From Paracoccus denitrificans (GTDB taxonomy: Bacteria > Pseudomonadota > Alphaproteobacteria > Rhodobacterales > Rhodobacteraceae), in NCBI GenBank assembly GCA_003240735.1, contig QFNE01000039.1, positions 1 to 6,895 on the forward strand: a stretch of DNA of 6,895 bases, given 5' to 3'. This document shows, piece by piece, positions 1 to 5,635 of the stretch (position 1 is its first letter; the number at the start of each line of letters is the position of its first letter). Under the pieces are notes generated by a model, which did not search any database, was not told the DNA's origin, and was given only the letters and a program-made list of their open reading frames with translations. The position numbers and the translations under genes were made by a program.

Positions 1-314
1 GCCGCGACACGCGGGGCGATGTTCTTGGCCGACGCGGTCGAGGGCAGGACGATGTGGCTGTAATCGCCAGCAAGGCTGACGATCAGATCCGCCAGCGGCT
101 CGGCCAGACCATGTTCGTGGACGGGCGAACTGTAGCAGATCACTTTCGTCACGCCGTCCAGCTTTGCCGCCTCGTCGGCAGCGCCGTGGCAGTCGTGACC
201 CGCGACCAGCACGGTCACGTCACCCAGTTGTTTGGCGGCCGTCAGGGCCTTGGCCGTCGCGTCGACCGCCAGTTCCCTGCCGCCGTTCAGTTCGGCAACC
301 AGCAAAACAGCCAT
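1..314 (-). CDS. etfA: Electron transfer flavoprotein subunit alpha, N-terminal part (cut by window edge)
   Basis: EtfA pairs with EtfB in the soluble FAD-containing flavoprotein that takes electrons from acyl-CoA and related dehydrogenases and passes them to ETF:quinone oxidoreductase. The window shows the first 104 residues, beginning MAVLLVAELNGG. This is the N-terminal Rossmann-like domain, including a TVLVAG strand and a HIVLPSTASAKNIAPRVA segment near the cut end, typical of EtfA. The FAD-binding C-terminal domain lies beyond base 1. The ATG at 314-312 shares one base with the etfB stop codon (TGATG), and a G-run on the minus strand (326-322) lies 7 bases upstream as a possible weak ribosome site. 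It should be co-transcribed and translationally coupled with etfB, which fits a 1:1 complex. The assignment is secure, though only about a third of the protein is visible. Confidence 0.96.
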   Translation of the reverse strand, partial: MAVLLVAELNGGRELAVDATAKALTAAKQLGDVTVLVAGHDCHGAADEAAKLDGVTKVICYSSPVHEHGLAEPLADLIVSLAGDYSHIVLPSTASAKNIAPRVA

Positions 315-1072
315 CAGATCACCCCCGCTTCTTTCAGTTTCGACACCAGCTCATCCACCGAGCCGACCTTGATCCCGGCCGAGCGGCCTGCGGGTTCCTT
401 GGTCGTGACAACCGTCAGGCGCGGCGTGACATCGACGCCGTAATCGGCCGCGGTCTTTTCCTCGAGCGGCTTTTTCTTGGCCTTCATGATGTTGGGCAGC
501 GAGGCATAGCGCGGCTCGTTCAGGCGCAGGTCAGCGGTCACGACCGCCGGCAGCTTGACCGAGATCGTCTGCAGCCCGCCGTCGATTTCTCGCGTGACCT
601 TCGCCGCGTCGCCGTCGATCTCCAGCTTGCTGGCAAAGGTCGCCTGACCCCAGCCCAGCAGCGCAGCCAGCATCTGGCCCGTGGCATTCATGTCGTTGTC
701 GATCGCCTGCTTGCCCGCGATCACCAGACCCGGCTGCTCCTGATCGACGACGGCCTTCAGGATCTTGGCGACGGCCAGCGGCTCCAGGTCCTGTTGCACA
801 TCATCGGCGGCCACGACCAGAATGGCGCGGTCGGCCCCCATGGCCAGCGCCGTACGCAGCGTTTCGGCAGCTTGCTTGACGCCGATCGAGACGACGATCA
901 CCTCCTCTGCAGCGCCCTTTTCCTTCAGACGGATCGCCTCTTCGACGGCGATTTCGTCAAAGGGGTTCATCGACATCTTTACGTTGGCAAGGTCCACCCC
1001 GGAACCATCCGCCTTGACGCGCGCCTTGACGTTATAGTCGATCACGCGTTTGACCGGCACGAGCACCTTCAT
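314..1072 (-). CDS. etfB: Electron transfer flavoprotein subunit beta
   Basis: EtfB is the AMP-binding partner of EtfA and carries the loop that docks onto acyl-CoA dehydrogenases. The product is 252 residues, the usual length. It begins MKVLVPVKRVIDYN, has the nucleotide-binding stretch DNDMNATGQMLAALL (residues 125-139), and has the family recognition loop LNEPRYASLPNIMKAKKK (184-201). Leu192 there corresponds to the docking leucine known from human ETF-beta, and the lysines after it are the conserved basic cluster. The ATG at 1072 was chosen over an in-frame start nine codons upstream because the family begins MKVLVPVKR and a purine-rich ribosome site (minus strand, 1085-1076) precedes it. 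The 127-base gap to the adenosyltransferase gene upstream holds no obvious terminator. A TATCTA motif in the gap could be a -10 box, but I see no good -35, so a separate promoter is unproven. Confidence 0.98.
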   Translation of the reverse strand: MKVLVPVKRVIDYNVKARVKADGSGVDLANVKMSMNPFDEIAVEEAIRLKEKGAAEEVIVVSIGVKQAAETLRTALAMGADRAILVVAADDVQQDLEPLAVAKILKAVVDQEQPGLVIAGKQAIDNDMNATGQMLAALLGWGQATFASKLEIDGDAAKVTREIDGGLQTISVKLPAVVTADLRLNEPRYASLPNIMKAKKKPLEEKTAADYGVDVTPRLTVVTTKEPAGRSAGIKVGSVDELVSKLKEAGVI

Positions 1073-1075
1073 CGG

Positions 1076-1085
1076 CCTCTCCCCT
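1076..1085 (-). promoter_or_regulatory. Ribosome binding site of etfB that fixes its start
   Basis: On the minus strand these bases read AGGGGAGAGG and end three bases before the ATG at 1072. The spacing supports the MKVLVPV start rather than the longer in-frame ORF that begins at 1099. Confidence 0.7.
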
Positions 1086-1199
1086 ATTGCTTGCATCACG
1101 TTCCCTGCGAATAGATAGCGGGCCGATGCGGTGGGTTACAGGGCAAAAAGCGACAATCTGGCGCGAGGAACCGCCGCGTGATGTCGCCGTGTCGTGGCG

Positions 1200-1784
1200 T
1201 CAGGCGTCGCGGGAGGCGCCCGGAACCCAAAGGACGTCGCCACCCCCCTGACGGTTGGCGAACCGCGCGGCAACGAACAGCCAATCCGACAACCGGTTGA
1301 GATAGCGCAGTGCGGCAGGGTTCACATCGCCCTGTGACACCTTGGCCAGTTCGACCGCCCCACGTTCCGCGCGCCGTGCGATGGTCCGTGCGACGTGCAG
1401 ATGCGCCGCCAGTGGCGTGCCCCCCGGCAGAACGAAGCTGCGCAAAGGGTCGAGTTCAGCGTTCATGGCATCCATCTCGGCCTCCAGCCGGTCCACCTGA
1501 CCCTGGATCATCCGCAGGACCGGGTACGGTGCATTGGCGTCATGGGCGAGGCCGGGGCGGGACAGGTCGGCTCCAAGATCAAACAGCTCGTTCTGGATCA
1601 TGCCCAGTCGCTCGTCCATCTCACCTTCGACAACCAGACGCGCCACGCCAAGGACGGCGTTCAGTTCGTCGACCGTGCCATACGCCTCGACCCGCGGGTC
1701 GGTTTTGGGCACGCGCGAGCCGTCAGACAGCGCGGTATCGCCCGCATCCCCGGTGCGGGTATAAATTCGGTTCAAGACGACCAT
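1200..1784 (-). CDS. PduO-type ATP:cob(I)alamin adenosyltransferase
   Basis: Transfers the 5'-deoxyadenosyl group of ATP to cob(I)alamin to make adenosylcobalamin (EC 2.5.1.17), the cofactor of mutases such as methylmalonyl- and ethylmalonyl-CoA mutase. The 194-residue product matches a single-domain PduO/MMAB enzyme. Visible motifs are the N-terminal ATP-binding loop YTRTGDAGDTAL (8-19), GTVDELN (36-42), SFVLPGG (116-122), the arginine-rich RTIARRAER (133-141) and YLNRLSDWLF (161-170). The ATG at 1784 (MVVLNRIYTRTGD) shares one base with the stop of the twin-membrane gene, with a G-run (1794-1790) five bases upstream. The longer ORF to 1853 would add 23 non-family residues. This family is unrelated in fold to CobA/CobO, although genomes often carry the product name cob(I)yrinic acid a,c-diamide adenosyltransferase. 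No B12-dependent enzyme lies in the window. A link to the ethylmalonyl-CoA pathway is inference from the likely taxon. Confidence 0.95.
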   Translation of the reverse strand: MVVLNRIYTRTGDAGDTALSDGSRVPKTDPRVEAYGTVDELNAVLGVARLVVEGEMDERLGMIQNELFDLGADLSRPGLAHDANAPYPVLRMIQGQVDRLEAEMDAMNAELDPLRSFVLPGGTPLAAHLHVARTIARRAERGAVELAKVSQGDVNPAALRYLNRLSDWLFVAARFANRQGGGDVLWVPGASRDA

Positions 1785-1984
1785 CAGTGCCCCCGCAACG
1801 TCACGAAAAGCAGGATCAGCAGCACTGCCACGGCCTGCGCGATGATACGCCAACGCATCAACCTGTTGGCGTTTCGGCGGTTGAACTCGCCCCCCCGGGC
1901 AAAGCCGCCTATGCCGGTCGCAAGGATGATCACAACAACCAGCGCGGCGGCTGCGGCCAGAAAGAACAGTCCTTTGTCATCCAT
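1784..1984 (-). CDS. Small HIG1-like twin-transmembrane protein
   Basis: A 66-residue protein with two hydrophobic helices (about 6-27 and 47-63) joined by a basic loop, GGEFNRRNANRLMRWR (31-46). The loop and second helix contain RWRIIAQ, which fits the R-x-R-x-x-x-Q signature of HIG1-domain proteins. Known HIG1 proteins (yeast Rcf1/Rcf2, mammalian HIGD) associate with cytochrome c oxidase and respiratory supercomplexes. Alphaproteobacterial relatives are usually annotated only as twin transmembrane protein. An inner-membrane, respiration-linked role is therefore inference. I chose the ATG at 1984, preceded on the minus strand by GGGGTGG. A GTG three codons upstream (1993) is an alternative. 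The gene lies 27 bases after the SDR stop and overlaps the adenosyltransferase start by one base, so it sits inside a tight operon. Confidence 0.88.
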   Translation of the reverse strand: MDDKGLFFLAAAAALVVVIILATGIGGFARGGEFNRRNANRLMRWRIIAQAVAVLLILLFVTLRGH

Positions 1985-2011
1985 GGCATCCACCCCACTG
2001 AGGCCCTGACC

Positions 2012-2839
2012 CTAGCCCCGGCGGGCAAACGCGTCCAGCAGTCGCGTGGACAGCAACCGCCGTCCGATGCCCGCGATGAACGTGGGGCGCGTGACATAGT
2101 ATCGTGGCCTCGGATTCGGGTGTTCCAGCGCCTTGATGATCCGTTGACTGACCGCCGATGGCGGCAGTTCGAACCGGTCCGGTCCCGATGGCTCATACAG
2201 CCGCTTGAGCAGCGAGGCGCGATACTGATCGACGCGGGGGCTGGCCTGCCAGTCGATCCACCGTTCAAAATGGGGAATAGAGTTTGCGCGGATACGGCTG
2301 GTGATAGGCCCGGGTTCGATCAGGACAACCTTGATCGGCGTGTCGGCCATTTCCAGTCGCATGACGTCGGTCAGTCCCTCCAGCGCGAACTTGGTCGCAG
2401 AATAGGCGCCGCGCCACCGGATACCGACCAGACCCAGAACGGAACTGATATTGACGATGCGCCCGTGCCCCTGCTGGCGAAAGTGCGGAATGACCTGCCG
2501 CGTCAGGTCGTGAGTGCCGAACAGATTTACCTCGAAGATCGCACGCAGGGCACCCCGGGGAAGATCCTCGACCGCGCCGGGAAGGGCGAAGGCGGCATTA
2601 TTGACCAACGCGTGCAAAGGGCCGTGGGACAGCACGTCGGCGACGGCCGCGGTGATGCTGGCCTCATCGGCCAAGTCGATGATCACCGGTGTCAGGCCAA
2701 TCGCCTGCACACGCTGCGCATCTGCGGGCGTCCGACACCCCGCATAAACCCGCCACCCCCTGTCATGCATCGTTCGGGCCGCATCAAGGCCGATCCCGGA
2801 GGAGCAGCCGGTGATGAAAACAGAGGGGTCGGCAGTCAA
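2012..2839 (-). CDS. SDR family NAD(P)-dependent oxidoreductase (TTG start)
   Basis: A classical short-chain dehydrogenase/reductase of 275 residues, in the subgroup resembling 17-beta-hydroxysteroid dehydrogenase. Motifs in order: cofactor-binding TGCSSGIG (10-17), CR after strand two (35-36, suggesting NADP preference), Asp55 after strand three, NNAA (80-83), catalytic Asn105 (EVNLFG), Ser133 (NISSVLG), Tyr146 and Lys150 (YSATK), and EPGPI (175-179). The catalytic tetrad is complete, so it should be active. The substrate cannot be told from sequence. No ATG lies near the expected start. The only ATGs in frame are 70 or more residues upstream in non-homologous sequence, or internal after the glycine motif. 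TTG at 2839 (MTADPSVFITGCSSGIG) gives the family-like N-terminus, but its ribosome site is weak (a GAGAAAG element is about 11 bases away). It is probably the first or second gene of the minus-strand operon. Confidence 0.92.
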   Translation of the reverse strand: MTADPSVFITGCSSGIGLDAARTMHDRGWRVYAGCRTPADAQRVQAIGLTPVIIDLADEASITAAVADVLSHGPLHALVNNAAFALPGAVEDLPRGALRAIFEVNLFGTHDLTRQVIPHFRQQGHGRIVNISSVLGLVGIRWRGAYSATKFALEGLTDVMRLEMADTPIKVVLIEPGPITSRIRANSIPHFERWIDWQASPRVDQYRASLLKRLYEPSGPDRFELPPSAVSQRIIKALEHPNPRPRYYVTRPTFIAGIGRRLLSTRLLDAFARRG

Positions 2840-2879
2840 ACTTTTCGGACTTTCTCGGATCTGCCGACGTTCCACCAAC

Positions 2880-2908
2880 GACCGCGTCGCAGGAACGCCG
2901 GTGCGGTC
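2880..2908 (-). repeat. Inverted repeat at the end of the small ORF
   Basis: GACCGC (2880-2885) and GCGGTC (2903-2908) form a perfect 6-base inverted repeat around a 17-base spacer. In the minus-strand transcript two more G-C pairs can follow two mismatches. It overlaps the stop codon of the small secreted ORF and lies about 40 bases before the SDR start. No U-run follows on the minus strand, so it does not look like a standard intrinsic terminator. It could be an attenuator or mRNA-stabilising stem, or chance in GC-rich DNA. Confidence 0.3.
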
Positions 2909-3116
2909 ATCTGTATGAGGTGTCAGAGGTGGTTGTAATGTTGCCTGTGCGGTAAAGCGTATCAGGTGACAGCAATTGCTCCTGCGCATCGCCGTCGGGC
3001 GCGGCCGTGCCAGCCGTCGACGCCGAACCCGACGCCATTGCAGGAGAATCTTCACCAGACGTCAAAGCAAGTGCGAGGAATAATGCACTTAACGTCGCCA
3101 AAAGGACCTTGAACAT
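2907..3116 (-). CDS. Possible small exported protein of unknown function
   Basis: An unrecognised 69-residue ORF. It begins MFKVLLATLSALFLALAL, with one lysine and a hydrophobic core (4-18), and then has a plausible signal peptidase I site, Ala-Met-Ala at 26-28. This would release a roughly 41-residue mature peptide rich in Ser, Thr, Gly and Ala and ending TSDTSYR, with no cysteines and no recognised domain. The gene runs in the same direction as the SDR operon, 67 bases upstream, and is divergent from parC. Against it: no Shine-Dalgarno sequence stands before the ATG at 3116, third codon positions are less GC-rich than in neighbouring genes, and no family is recognised. The well-formed signal peptide is the main support. 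It could be a real lineage-specific secreted peptide or a chance ORF. Confidence 0.42.
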   Translation of the reverse strand: MFKVLLATLSALFLALALTSGEDSPAMASGSASTAGTAAPDGDAQEQLLSPDTLYRTGNITTTSDTSYR

Positions 3117-3286
3117 ATGAGTATGGCAGGGCGGATTGCTGGTCCGTCTGCTTCCTGATGTTGGGTTTCAATCTGGGCAGGTTCATGCCGGTTGCGATCT
3201 AACGTCACACGTCCACGATCCGTTCCGCGTGTTTTCGCACGTATGCGCCCTTTTTCTTTTGCCCGCCCCGGCCTAATCACCAAGGG

Positions 3287-5587
3287 ATGAGCCAGGATGA
3301 CACCCCGAACCCGCCCCCGGACACGCCCGACGAGCCGCAAGGTCAAGCCAACGAACCGGCCAATGATCAGGCCCACGATCTGGTGGCCGAACCGCTGTCG
3401 CGGGCGATTGGCGAACGATATCTGACCTATGCGCTGTCGACGATCATGCACCGGGCCCTGCCCGATGCGCGCGACGGGCTGAAGCCGGTTCACCGCCGTA
3501 TCCTGTACGCGATGCGAGAGCTTCGCCTGTCGCCGACCGGCGGATTCCGCAAATCCGCCAAGATCTCTGGCGACGTGATGGGCAACTATCACCCCCACGG
3601 CGACGGCGCGATCTATGACGCGATGGCGCGCTTGGCGCAGCCATTCGCCATGCGCTATCCACTGGTCGACGGTCAGGGCAACTTCGGCAACATCGATGGC
3701 GATAACCCCGCCGCCAGCCGCTATACCGAGGCGCGGCTGACGCTGGCGGCCGAAACCCTGATGGACGGTCTGGCCGAAGACGCGGTGGATTTTCGCCCCA
3801 ACTATGACGGCACGCTGGAAGAGCCGGTGGTTCTGCCTGCCGCCTTCCCGAACCTTCTGTGCAACGGTGCCAGCGGAATTGCGGTGGGGATGGCGACCAA
3901 CGTCCCGCCCCATAACCTGCACGAGGTGATCGACGCTTGCCTTCACCTGATCAAGTCACCCGATGCCCGCGACGATACGCTGATGAATATCATGCCGGGG
4001 CCGGATTTCCCGACAGGCGGCGTTCTGGTCGAATCCGCCGACGCGCTGCGCGAGGCCTATCGCACGGGTCGTGGCAGCATGCGCCTGCGCGCGCGGTGGC
4101 AGGTCGAAGATTTGGGTCGTGGAACGTGGCATATCATCGTCACCGAAATCCCCTATCAGGTCCAGAAGTCGCGCCTGATCGAACGCCTGGCCGAGCTGGT
4201 CCAGACCCGCAAGATCCCGATCCTGGCCGATATCCGGGACGAATCGGCCGATGACATCCGCATCGTTCTGGAACCCCGAGCGCGCAACGTCGACCCCGAC
4301 CAACTGATGGCCGCGCTGTTCCGCGTCAGTGATCTGGAAACGCGGTTCGGCCTGAACATGAATGTCCTGATCGACGGACGCGTGCCCAAGGTCTGTTCAT
4401 TGAAAGAAGTCCTGCGCGCCTTCCTGGACCACCGGCGCGAAGTGTTGGTTCGCCGTTCGAACTTTCGCCTCGCCAAGATCGCGACGCGGCTGGAGGTGCT
4501 GGAAGGCTATATCGTCGCCTTCCTGAACCTTGATCGGGTGATCGAGATCATCCGGTACGAGGACAACCCCAAGGCCGTGATGATGGCCGAATTCGGCCTG
4601 ACCGATACACAGGTCGAGGCGATCCTGAACATGCGCCTGCGCGCCCTGCGCAAGCTGGAGGAGATCGAGCTTCGGTCCGAACGGGACCGGCTGATGGCCG
4701 AACGCGACGCGCTGGCCGCGATGCTGTCGGACGACACCGCCCAGTGGGGCCGCATCGCGTCCGAACTGCGCGAGGTGCGGGCGCTGTTCGGCAAGTCGAC
4801 CCCTGCCGGCGTCCGCCGGACCGAGATCACTGACCGTGAAGACGTCCAGCCCGTCGATTTCGACGCCATGATCGAACGCGAGCCGCTGACGGTGGTCCTG
4901 TCCAGAATGGGCTGGATCCGCGCGCTTCGCGGGCATCAGCCGCTGGACGCCGAGCTGAAGTTCCGCGACGGCGATGGCCCGTTCATGGCGTTTCACGCGG
5001 AAACGACGGACAAGCTGGAAATCTTTGGCGGGAACGGGCGGTTCTATACCCTGCCCGCGAACGGATTGCCCGGTGGGCGCGGCTTGGGCGAACCGCTGCG
5101 CCTGATGATCGACCTGCCGAATGACGCCCCGGTCATCGCGGCATTCCCTTGGCGCGACGATATGCGCTATCTCGTGGCGTCCAAGGCGGGCGACGGGTTC
5201 ATCGTCGGTGCGCCCGACATCCTTGCACAGACGCGCGCCGGCAAGCAGGTGCTGAACGGCGAGGCGGTCCTGTGCAAACCCGTGACGGGCGATCACATCG
5301 CGATCGTCAGCTCCAACCGGAAATTGCTGGTATTCCCCTTGTCAGAGCTGCCCGAAATGGCCCGCGGAAAGGGCGTTCGGTTGCAGAAGTACAAGGATGG
5401 GGGTGGGTTGTTTACCGACAGCACCCTGTCGGATGCGGCGTTCATCAGCATTGCCGAAGGGCTGCGCTGGCAGGAAAGCGGCGGTCGCACACGGCACGAA
5501 CCTGACCTGACCGAATGGGTCGGCAAACGCGCGAGTGTGGGTCGCATGGCACCACGCGGATTTCCGCGCGACAACAAGTTCAACTGA
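3287..5587 (+). CDS. parC: DNA topoisomerase IV subunit A
   Basis: ParC is the DNA-cleaving subunit of topoisomerase IV. With ParE it decatenates daughter chromosomes and relaxes supercoils using ATP. The product has 766 residues, a normal ParC length. Residues 1-30 are an acidic, proline-rich tail. The breakage-reunion domain follows, with YALSTIMHRALPDARDGLKP (48-67), the winged-helix region with YHPHGDGAIYDAM (101-113), and catalytic Arg145-Tyr146 in RYTEARL. A coiled-coil-forming segment (ILNMRLRALRKLEEIELRSE) and a beta-pinwheel C-terminal domain come next. The protein ends KRASVGRMAPRGFPRDNKFN, typical of alphaproteobacterial ParC. It is not GyrA: the canonical GyrA box is absent, with only ARGKGVRLQ (692-700), and the protein is about 100 residues shorter than GyrA. 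The ATG at 3287 is the only ATG near the expected start, but AAGGG abuts it with no spacer. No clear promoter is visible in 3117-3286. Gly107 and Asp111 occupy the positions of E. coli Ser80 and Glu84. Confidence 0.97.
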   Translation: MSQDDTPNPPPDTPDEPQGQANEPANDQAHDLVAEPLSRAIGERYLTYALSTIMHRALPDARDGLKPVHRRILYAMRELRLSPTGGFRKSAKISGDVMGNYHPHGDGAIYDAMARLAQPFAMRYPLVDGQGNFGNIDGDNPAASRYTEARLTLAAETLMDGLAEDAVDFRPNYDGTLEEPVVLPAAFPNLLCNGASGIAVGMATNVPPHNLHEVIDACLHLIKSPDARDDTLMNIMPGPDFPTGGVLVESADALREAYRTGRGSMRLRARWQVEDLGRGTWHIIVTEIPYQVQKSRLIERLAELVQTRKIPILADIRDESADDIRIVLEPRARNVDPDQLMAALFRVSDLETRFGLNMNVLIDGRVPKVCSLKEVLRAFLDHRREVLVRRSNFRLAKIATRLEVLEGYIVAFLNLDRVIEIIRYEDNPKAVMMAEFGLTDTQVEAILNMRLRALRKLEEIELRSERDRLMAERDALAAMLSDDTAQWGRIASELREVRALFGKSTPAGVRRTEITDREDVQPVDFDAMIEREPLTVVLSRMGWIRALRGHQPLDAELKFRDGDGPFMAFHAETTDKLEIFGGNGRFYTLPANGLPGGRGLGEPLRLMIDLPNDAPVIAAFPWRDDMRYLVASKAGDGFIVGAPDILAQTRAGKQVLNGEAVLCKPVTGDHIAIVSSNRKLLVFPLSELPEMARGKGVRLQKYKDGGGLFTDSTLSDAAFISIAEGLRWQESGGRTRHEPDLTEWVGKRASVGRMAPRGFPRDNKFN

Positions 5588-5590
5588 AAG

Positions 5591-5615
5591 AGGCGCGGCC
5601 TCGAATGCCGCGCCT
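5591..5615 (+). terminator. Intrinsic terminator after parC
   Basis: A perfect 9-base stem, AGGCGCGGC (5591-5599) with GCCGCGCCT (5607-5615), encloses a 7-base loop and is followed by TTGTTCCTATT. It starts four bases after the parC stop codon. The DUF533 gene converges from the right and ends at 5636, so the same stem could also stop its transcript, although the minus-strand tail (CTTTCAGTT) is less U-rich. Confidence 0.8.
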
Positions 5616-5635
5616 TGTTCCTATTACTGGTGCGA

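Noticed and set aside
164..1114. 316-codon open frame on the plus strand opposite etfB and etfA
   Set aside because: Both ETF subunits are unambiguous on the minus strand, and the plus frame is Arg/His-rich shadow sequence.
1073..1199. Possible terminator between the adenosyltransferase gene and etfB
   Set aside because: Only a 4-base stem (CGCC / GGCG, 1185-1199) is visible, with no U-run, which is too weak to call.
1785..1853. N-terminal extension of the adenosyltransferase up to 1853
   Set aside because: It would overlap the twin-membrane gene by 70 bases and add residues absent from the PduO family, which starts close to the YTRTGD motif.
1310..2938. 542-codon open frame on the plus strand
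   Set aside because: It lies wholly opposite the SDR, twin-membrane and adenosyltransferase genes. Its translation is Arg/Pro/Gln-rich with no recognisable domain, as expected for the complement of GC-rich coding DNA.
3089..3946. 285-codon open frame on the minus strand across the start of parC
   Set aside because: It is antisense to the conserved ParC cleavage domain, with biased composition and no family features.
4397..5296. 299-codon open frame on the minus strand inside parC
   Set aside because: It is the complement of the intact, conserved ParC reading frame and has no independent support.
3287..5587. Possibility that the topoisomerase is gyrA
   Set aside because: The length of 766 residues, the missing canonical GyrA box and the RMAPRGFPR-type C-terminus all point to ParC.
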